Below, one piece after another: positions 16,718 to 21,764 of a DNA stretch of 21,764 nt. Location of the stretch: the NCBI GenBank assembly GCA_020355985.1, contig CP070628.1, positions 1,568,260-1,590,023 of the forward strand, given 5' to 3'. Each line of letters opens with the position of its first letter. The first letter of the stretch is position 1. The notes beneath the pieces were generated by a model that was not told the origin of the DNA, made no database searches, and saw nothing but the letters and a program-made list of their open reading frames with translations. Source of the DNA: Nitrospirota bacterium (GTDB lineage Bacteria; Nitrospirota; Nitrospiria; Nitrospirales; UBA8639). A program made the translations under genes and the position numbers.

Positions 16718-18463
16718 TCAACTTTGGGAAACATCCGTAATCCCCTCGACTTCCCGCAATGTATACAAGTGGTGATAGAGCCCGCGTTTTTCTAGCAACG
16801 CCTCATGCCCACCTTCCTCGATAATCGTTCCTCTATGAAGCACAAGAATTCGATCCGCCCGCTGAATTGAAGAAAAGCGATGGGCAATCATTAAGGTCGT
16901 CCGCCCCTTCATCAGTTCCGTCAAGGCTCCCTGCACCAACGATTCTGAGTGACTATCCAAGGCCGATGTGGCCTCATCAAGAATGAGAATTTTTGGATCC
17001 TTCAACAAGGCCCGAGCGATGGCCACCCGCTGACGTTGCCCACCCGATAGGTTAACACCCTTTTCCCCCAAAACAGTTTCATACCCGGACGGAAGGGCTT
17101 GAATAAATTCATGGGCATTGGCACGTTGACTCGCTTCAAGAACATCCGCGTCGGCGGCTTCCCAGCGACCATACCGGATATTGTCCATAATGCTGCCACC
17201 AAACAAGAATGTTTCTTGTGGAACCAAGGCGAGTTGATGGTACAGGCTGTCCAATTGAATGGATTTCACATCGTGACCGTCAATGAGCACTCGTCCTTTG
17301 GTGGGGTCATAAAAACGGTGAAGCAGATTAATAATCGTGGTCTTTCCGGCCCCGGTCGGTCCCACAAGGGCCACACATTCTCCAGCCTTAATTGAAAAGG
17401 AGACCGATTCCAATACCGGCGGGCGTTTTTCATAGGAAAATTGTACCTCGTCGAACTGCACATCACCCCGAATTGGCACTAAAGGCTGTGCGTTTGGACC
17501 ATCTTGGATGTCCAACGGTGTATCTAGCAATTCGAACACTCGAGTCATCGCTCCTTGGACTTCCTTGACTTGAGAGAATATCCGGGCTGCAGACCCGAAC
17601 GGACCAATTAAAATACCCGCAAACAAGACAAAGGCAAATAATTCGCCGGGAGATAACTGCCCTTCTATGACCTGTTTACCTCCATACCACAAGACACCGA
17701 TCGCCATCACAAAAGTGAAGAAGGTAATCACCGGAACAAATATCGCCAAGACTGCGGTCCGCTGCATCGTTGTGGCTAAAAGTCCTTCCACTCCCAATCG
17801 AAACCTGGCTTCTTCTCTTTGGCCCTGCACAAACGATTTCACTTCTCGAATGCCCGAGATGACTTCCTCAATGAGAGTGGTCACGTGAGCTGTTTGATCC
17901 TGAATTTTCATGGACAAGGCTTTCAATCGTTTCCCAAAAATCCTCGCGACAATCGCAAGTAATGGGAGGAGAACGAGAATCAGCAGACACAGACGCCAAT
18001 TCATTACCAAGAGAAACCCCACGCCTCCGATAATCGTGACAAGATGTTTAAGCGCATCGACTGGCGTCTCAGTCAGGAGGTTTTGAATCACACCCACATC
18101 GTTCATCAGCCGGGAAATCAATTCACCCGTACGTCGTCTGGCAAAGAAATTGAGGGATAGCCGATGAAGATGTGAAAACACGTAGGTACGAAAATCTGCC
18201 ATCACGTGCTGAGAGGCCAAAGCTGTCAGATAACTATGAACCATAGACAGTACGCCTTGCCCTACAACCAATCCGAGAAACATCCATACTATCGAGGTCA
18301 ACTGTTGAAGGTCTTGTTGAACGGTGATCAAATCCCATAAAGACCCAGCCAACCTAATCAGGACCAAATTGCAAGCCGCTACACCCATGACTGCCATGCC
18401 GGCGCAGGCCATCATCAATATCTGAGGACGAACAAAAGGCAGAAACCGAGACCACTGATTCAT
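16718..18463 (-). CDS. MsbA-like ABC exporter (half-transporter)
   Basis: A full ABC-B type half-transporter of 581 residues: six membrane helices in the first 310 residues, then a nucleotide-binding domain. Walker A is GPTGAGKTT (368-376), the Q-loop ALVPQETFLFGG, the signature LSGGQRQR (472-479), Walker B ILILDEATSALD (492-503) and the H-loop IAHRF. It should act as a homodimer. Family members flip lipid A, other lipids, peptides or drugs; the sequence alone does not decide. Start ATG 18461-18463 has GGTGAG six bases upstream; a TTG at 18493 would add ten residues without support. It follows two very small genes on the same strand with a gap of 113 bases. It is convergent with the exported protein gene. 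Confidence 0.92.
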   Translation of the reverse strand: MNQWSRFLPFVRPQILMMACAGMAVMGVAACNLVLIRLAGSLWDLITVQQDLQQLTSIVWMFLGLVVGQGVLSMVHSYLTALASQHVMADFRTYVFSHLHRLSLNFFARRRTGELISRLMNDVGVIQNLLTETPVDALKHLVTIIGGVGFLLVMNWRLCLLILVLLPLLAIVARIFGKRLKALSMKIQDQTAHVTTLIEEVISGIREVKSFVQGQREEARFRLGVEGLLATTMQRTAVLAIFVPVITFFTFVMAIGVLWYGGKQVIEGQLSPGELFAFVLFAGILIGPFGSAARIFSQVKEVQGAMTRVFELLDTPLDIQDGPNAQPLVPIRGDVQFDEVQFSYEKRPPVLESVSFSIKAGECVALVGPTGAGKTTIINLLHRFYDPTKGRVLIDGHDVKSIQLDSLYHQLALVPQETFLFGGSIMDNIRYGRWEAADADVLEASQRANAHEFIQALPSGYETVLGEKGVNLSGGQRQRVAIARALLKDPKILILDEATSALDSHSESLVQGALTELMKGRTTLMIAHRFSSIQRADRILVLHRGTIIEEGGHEALLEKRGLYHHLYTLREVEGITDVSQS

Positions 18464-18576
18464 ACAAAACTCACCAAGGTGCCATTGAGTCAAAAAGAAA
18501 AGGGGGAGGCAGAAAAATTATATTCGACCGATGTAGTCAAAAAATTAAGGAAAGGCAAGAAGAGAAAGAGGTGCGG

Positions 18577-18798
18577 TCAATCGATTTGAACAACCGATTC
18601 GATTTGCATTTTATTGAGGGCCACAAATTCCGAATGATGTACGTCATCAATCACGACATCGGTCAAATTGACGAAGAGGACCGATTCATCATTCAACACA
18701 TCCGAAATTCGATTCCGCATAGGGGGAATTAAGAGTTCACCGACATAAGTCGACAGGGAGGAGCGTACCCTGATACGAGTCTTTTTCCCCTGGGTCAT
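18577..18798 (-). CDS. Small conserved beta-rich protein, possibly Sm-like
   Basis: 73 residues, starting ATG 18796-18798 with AAAGGGG six bases upstream. The basic start MTQGKKTRIRVRSS is followed by alternating hydrophobic strands: TYVGELLIPP, RISDVLNDES, VLFVNLTDVVID, SEFVALNKMQIESVVQ. The strand order, with a closing Asn-Lys-x-x-Ile-x-x-Val, is reminiscent of small beta-barrels such as Sm/Hfq folds, but this is inference by pattern only. I recall short uncharacterised proteins like this (DUF6812 type) from Nitrospirota and related groups; the family name is uncertain. It lies 31 bases downstream of the 31-residue COX24-like gene, so the two are probably one transcript. Confidence 0.72.
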   Translation of the reverse strand: MTQGKKTRIRVRSSLSTYVGELLIPPMRNRISDVLNDESVLFVNLTDVVIDDVHHSEFVALNKMQIESVVQID

Positions 18799-18829
18799 AC
18801 ATTACCCCTTTCCCTGTTGACCTATGAAA

Positions 18830-18925
18830 TTAATTACGACGCTTGGCGAATTTCATGCGGCGACGAAGTTTTTTATGTTTATGCTTGCGCATCTTCTTCC
18901 TTCGTTTTTTGACCACACTCGACAT
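18830..18925 (-). CDS. COX24/AURKAIP1-like very small basic protein
   Basis: A 31-residue ORF (ATG 18923-18925, TAA 18830-18832) with about half Lys/Arg, plus His: it starts MSSVVKKRRKKMRKHKHKK and ends LRRRMKFAKRRN. This matches the short KRRKKMRKHKxKKxRRR motif of the AURKAIP1/COX24 domain, whose mitochondrial members are small-subunit ribosomal proteins (mS38). Stand-alone bacterial copies are annotated in several phyla and probably bind rRNA. AGGAAT lies about 9 bases upstream of the start. It is too short for most gene callers. Its neighbour downstream is the 73-residue beta-rich protein. Ribosome association is inferred from the family, not shown here. Confidence 0.85.
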   Translation of the reverse strand: MSSVVKKRRKKMRKHKHKKLRRRMKFAKRRN

Positions 18926-19011
18926 AGAAATGGATTCCTGGGTTAAAAATTTTTGGACGGCAAGGAAATGAAACTATACGTATCTATCTCTTTTGAACAA
19001 AAACGCTAACA

Positions 19012-19053
19012 GAACAGGGGCTGTTCCTATCATAGGGCTCAGAAAAGTGTCAA
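19012..19053 (-). promoter_or_regulatory. Candidate promoter with adjacent inverted repeat
   Basis: Facing left, a perfect TTGACA (plus 19048-19053) is followed by TATGAT (19029-19034), but only 13 bases apart instead of about 17. A 17-base spacing would use the weak ATAGGA. Just downstream is a perfect inverted repeat GAACAG-GGG-CTGTTC (19012-19026) that could be an operator or leader hairpin. It lies about 90 bases before the COX24-like start codon. Confidence 0.35.
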
Positions 19054-19105
19054 GAAAACCAAGCTATCATACCCGCTCTTGTACCCAAGAGTCATCTCCC
19101 TTCTT

Positions 19106-19129
19106 AAAAATTCCTTGACCCTCAAGGAA
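19106..19129 (-). terminator. Terminator-like hairpin on the minus strand
   Basis: TTCCTTGA, loop of three, TCAAGGAA (19111-19129) is a perfect 8-bp stem. Read on the minus strand it is followed directly by TTTTTAAG, the form of an intrinsic terminator. It would stop antisense transcription coming from the lipoprotein/nadB side before it enters the COX24-like operon. On the plus strand the same hairpin ends 22 bases before the lipoprotein start codon. Confidence 0.45.
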
Positions 19130-19151
19130 GCCTTCTCCATTATAGGACGTC

Positions 19152-19649
19152 ATGCGCACTATCCCAGCAACAATCAACCACTCTTGGGTATGGCTACTGC
19201 TCATTGTACTTGGAATGGTGTGTCTGACGGAGGCCGGCTGCTCAAAAAAAGTGCCAAAGTATCCAGAAGATCATGCTCGATTCCAGCGTGTAGTCCAGGC
19301 TATCAAATCACTCGAAACTGCTTATGTCAATAAAGATGGACCTGCCGTCCATGAGCTTCTTTTGCCCCTAGAACAGCTGGAAATATTGGAAGCCAAGGTC
19401 AGACAGGACTTTGCCCAATTTCCAACAATTCAATTAGATTTACATATTAACCGAATCATCATCAACGGAGACCACATATCAGCATTCATATCCTGGCAAG
19501 GCAAATGGCAACGCTCAACACAAGAACAAGCCGACCAAGCCAGAGGGCAGGGCGTTCTTCTGTGGAGTGGCAACCAGGTCATTTTGCTTCGGGGAGTGGA
19601 AGGCGATTTACCCTTTGGCATAGCGGCCCGTTTGAACGTACCTTCCTGA
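19152..19649 (+). CDS. Putative lipoprotein of unknown function
   Basis: 165 residues. The N-terminus has a hydrophobic core WVWLLLIVLGMVCL then TEAGC, where Cys 30 could be the lipidated residue; the lipobox is imperfect because Glu stands at -3. The mature part starts SKKVPKYPEDH and contains a helical region (RVVQAIKSLETAY, LLPLEQLEILEAKV). A beta-rich part follows (QLDLHINRIIINGDHISAFISW, read in two strands), somewhat like NTF2-like or SnoaL-type cone folds, an inference only. ATG 19152 has AGGA four bases upstream. It precedes nadB with a gap of 70 bases on the same strand, probably co-transcribed. Confidence 0.78.
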   Translation: MRTIPATINHSWVWLLLIVLGMVCLTEAGCSKKVPKYPEDHARFQRVVQAIKSLETAYVNKDGPAVHELLLPLEQLEILEAKVRQDFAQFPTIQLDLHINRIIINGDHISAFISWQGKWQRSTQEQADQARGQGVLLWSGNQVILLRGVEGDLPFGIAARLNVPS

Positions 19650-19719
19650 TTCCTTTACTTTCCATCTCAAATATCCATATATCCTTCATAAAATGGCTCC
19701 TCCTTCTGCCAGGACACAA

Positions 19720-21336
19720 ATGAACGACCAAGTTTTTTGTACTGACTACCTCATTATTGGTGCTGGGGTGGCTGGATTGCGCGCCGCCGTGGAACTTTGC
19801 CGACATGGAACAGTCACCATGGTCGCCAAAGGTGGCCCTCAAGATAACAATTCTTTTTATGCCCAAGGGGGCGTGGCTGTCGCCTTGAGCGAAGAGGACG
19901 ACGTCGACCTCCACTTCACCGATACGGTCAAGGCAGGGCATCAACTATGTTCTCGTCCCGCCACGAAAGTGTTGGTTCAAGAAGGACCATCTCGTATCCA
20001 GGAATTGATTAAATGGGGAGCAAAATTCGACACCGTCGATGGCAAGCTCGCCTTTACCAAAGAAGGGGCGCATAGCCGCCATCGCGTTATACGCGCAGGT
20101 GGAGATGCCACTGGAAGTGAAATGGTTCGAGCTTTGAGTGTCAAGGCTCAAGGTCTCAAAAATCTTAAGTGGTTGGGAAATCATTTTGGGGTCGAATTGC
20201 TAATTCAGGACGGTCGGTGTTGTGGGGCCACCGTGCTCGACGAACTGAAAGGAACCTGTAAAACGGTTCTGGCTTCGGCTGTCCTGTTGGTCACGGGGGG
20301 AGCTGGGCAGATATACGCTCGTACGACTAATCCAGCCAATGCCACCGGCGATGGAATCGCCATGGCTTTTCGAGCCGGAGCTATTCTAGAAGATATGGAG
20401 TTTGTCCAATTTCATCCCACCTCTTTATACCTACCATCCAGTCCACCGTTTCTCCTTTCGGAAGCCCTACGTGGTGAGGGGGGCATTCTCCGGAATAATA
20501 GATGTGAACCGTTTATGAAACACTATGATCGGAATCAAGAATTGGCACCACGAGATATCGTTTCTCGTGCTATTTGGGCCGAAATGCAACGAACCAAAGC
20601 CCGTCACGTCTACTTGGATGTCACTCATTTAGGCTCAACGTTTTTAAAGGAACGCTTTCCCACAATCTATTCCACCTGCTTGCGATATGACATTGATATC
20701 ACCGAAGAATGGATTCCGGTCTCACCCAGCGCCCATTATTTTATGGGCGGAGTAAAAACTGATCTCCACGGCGCATCAAACCTGCCCGGGCTCTTTGCCG
20801 CCGGAGAAGTCGCCTGCTCAGGTGTCCATGGGGCCAACCGCCTGGGAAGTAATTCTCTTTTGGAAGGATTGGTCTTTGGATTACGAGCCGGACAAGCGGC
20901 TGCGCAGTATGCCAAGGCCAATTCATCTTTATCCACTATGCCGGATTCGTTTCACAAAAAACCTTCAGCACGGAAAATGTCTGAACAGGACGTTGAAAAA
21001 CTTCGAAACTCCCTGAGGCGTTTGATGTGGACAAAGGTTGGGTTAATACGAACAGCAGATTCCCTACAAAAAGCCCTTGAGCAACTTCAGCAGTGGTCTC
21101 GCAAGTTGCAAATGCCACCTTTTAATCGAACTGGCTTAGAAACACGAAACATGGTTCAGGTCGGTCAATGCATTACCGAAGCGGCTCTGTGGCGAACAAA
21201 TAGCGTGGGTGCCCACTACCGCGAGGATATCCCATATTTTAAGGGGTTGAAATGGAAAACCCATAGCCACTCCCAACAAACCAGCCTGCCATACTCTCCA
21301 CGCTCTCATTCTATAAAATCCACAAAAGCGGTCTGA
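19720..21336 (+). CDS. nadB: L-aspartate oxidase
   Basis: FAD enzyme that oxidises L-aspartate to iminoaspartate, first step of de novo NAD synthesis (with NadA and NadC, not in this window). From ATG 19720, 538 residues. The dinucleotide fold is LIIGAGVAGLRAAVEL (about 11-26). Then come FYAQGGVAVAL, the catalytic-face HSRHRVIRAGGDATG, MEFVQFHPTSLY, LRGEGGILRNN and the flavin-closing SAHYFMGG with GEVACSGVHGANRLGSNSLLE. The C-terminal helical domain (about 400-530) is present. Fumarate reductase/succinate dehydrogenase is the sister family, but length and motifs favour NadB. The upstream ATG at 19693 lacks a ribosome site, while AGGA lies five bases before 19720. It is convergent with the aminotransferase gene, 14 bases away. 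Confidence 0.95.
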   Translation: MNDQVFCTDYLIIGAGVAGLRAAVELCRHGTVTMVAKGGPQDNNSFYAQGGVAVALSEEDDVDLHFTDTVKAGHQLCSRPATKVLVQEGPSRIQELIKWGAKFDTVDGKLAFTKEGAHSRHRVIRAGGDATGSEMVRALSVKAQGLKNLKWLGNHFGVELLIQDGRCCGATVLDELKGTCKTVLASAVLLVTGGAGQIYARTTNPANATGDGIAMAFRAGAILEDMEFVQFHPTSLYLPSSPPFLLSEALRGEGGILRNNRCEPFMKHYDRNQELAPRDIVSRAIWAEMQRTKARHVYLDVTHLGSTFLKERFPTIYSTCLRYDIDITEEWIPVSPSAHYFMGGVKTDLHGASNLPGLFAAGEVACSGVHGANRLGSNSLLEGLVFGLRAGQAAAQYAKANSSLSTMPDSFHKKPSARKMSEQDVEKLRNSLRRLMWTKVGLIRTADSLQKALEQLQQWSRKLQMPPFNRTGLETRNMVQVGQCITEAALWRTNSVGAHYREDIPYFKGLKWKTHSHSQQTSLPYSPRSHSIKSTKAV

Positions 21337-21350
21337 CGGCTGAATGGTCC

Positions 21351-21764
21351 CTATGCATTCAAGGCACTTAAACAAGGGCCCAAATACCAATTCAAATTTT
21401 CAGTAAAAACCTTCTGCAGCTCACCAGTCAGTTGCCCTTTCCTCCCCTGCCCAATCTGACAATCCCCAATTCTCGAGACAGGCATAATTTCTATACCCGT
21501 ATTAGTGATAAAACACTCATCGGCCTGGAGCAATTGCTCCATCGTATAACCACCTTCTTGAACTTGGACGCCTTGCTTTTCAGCTAACTCCATGACCACA
21601 TCCCTAGTTATACCCTTCAAAATTCCGCAATCTACAGCAGGCGTATACAATTGGCGGTTCTTCACGAAAAAAATATTGCTCGTTGTTCATTCGGCTAGGT
21701 AACCACCCATATTCAACATCAGGGCTTCATCTGCCCCAACGCGAATAGCTTCTTGTTTGGCCAA
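21351..21764 (-). pseudogene. Class-IV aminotransferase, 5' end outside, in-frame TGA
   Basis: PLP enzyme of fold type IV (branched-chain or D-amino-acid aminotransferase or 4-amino-4-deoxychorismate lyase type); only the C-terminal about 137 codons are here. Entering from the right edge, the frame reads AKQEAIRVGADEALMLN and GGYLAE, then TGA (21687-21689). It continues TTSNIFFVKNRQLYTPAVDCGILKGITRD, with NIFFV, LYTP and GILKGITR all typical. Relatives usually have Gly or Cys where the TGA stands (AEG/C-T-x-x-N), one base change away from GGA, TGC or TGT. Downstream the frame is intact to TAG 21351-21353. A 104-residue ORF from an internal ATG would lack half the active site. Confidence 0.82.

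Noticed and set aside
21660..21700. Selenocysteine reading of the TGA in the class-IV aminotransferase
   Set aside because: No stem-loop of SECIS form directly follows the TGA, and the family does not use selenocysteine at this site; mutation or error is simpler.
1..21764. tRNA, rRNA, CRISPR array, insertion sequence or prophage genes
   Set aside because: No T-loop-like motifs in intergenic DNA, no spaced direct repeats, and no transposase or phage motifs in any plausible frame.

Overview
This window probably comes from a Nitrospirota bacterium, perhaps a marine Nitrospira-like lineage. The pointers are moderate base composition, histidine kinases with an LHNVGN-type H-box, an LL-diaminopimelate aminotransferase (DapL) and a tiny COX24/AURKAIP1-like gene. 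This assignment is inference from family content and no search was run.

Left part (1-7266, all minus strand): a sensory island. Read in the direction of transcription it holds a short histidine kinase overlapping a stand-alone receiver (TAATG junction), a receiver-like/LHNVGN kinase, a coiled-coil kinase with a classical H-box, a pseudo-receiver/PAS/LHNVGN kinase, and a frameshifted HDOD protein. A possible protein fragment runs off the left edge. There are four kinases and one complete receiver, and no DNA-binding or enzymatic output domain other than HDOD. Three kinases share an unusual helical segment with a D-P-K-G-K-x-I-P motif.

Middle (7658-12653, plus strand): a three-domain MFS/PlsC/AMP-ligase protein of the LplT-Aas type for lysophospholipid uptake and re-acylation. 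It is followed by a metal-dependent amidohydrolase and a stretch that looks like a decayed gene.

Then (12773-15602, minus strand): dapL, broken by one frameshift inside a perfect 14-bp inverted repeat, with a likely terminator at its stop codon. Next come a class-I glutamine amidotransferase and a PmtA-like SAM methyltransferase.

Right part: an exported protein of unknown function (plus), an MsbA-like ABC exporter with two very small conserved genes upstream (minus), a putative lipoprotein and nadB (plus), and a class-IV aminotransferase that runs off the right edge and carries an in-frame TGA (minus).

Three otherwise well-preserved genes (HDOD, dapL, class-IV aminotransferase) each contain a single disabling lesion. 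Because dapL is normally essential, sequencing or assembly error has to be considered before real gene decay. The most interesting biology is the LHNVGN kinase network with its pseudo-receiver, followed by the inverted-repeat geometry of the dapL lesion and the pair of tiny genes ahead of the ABC exporter.
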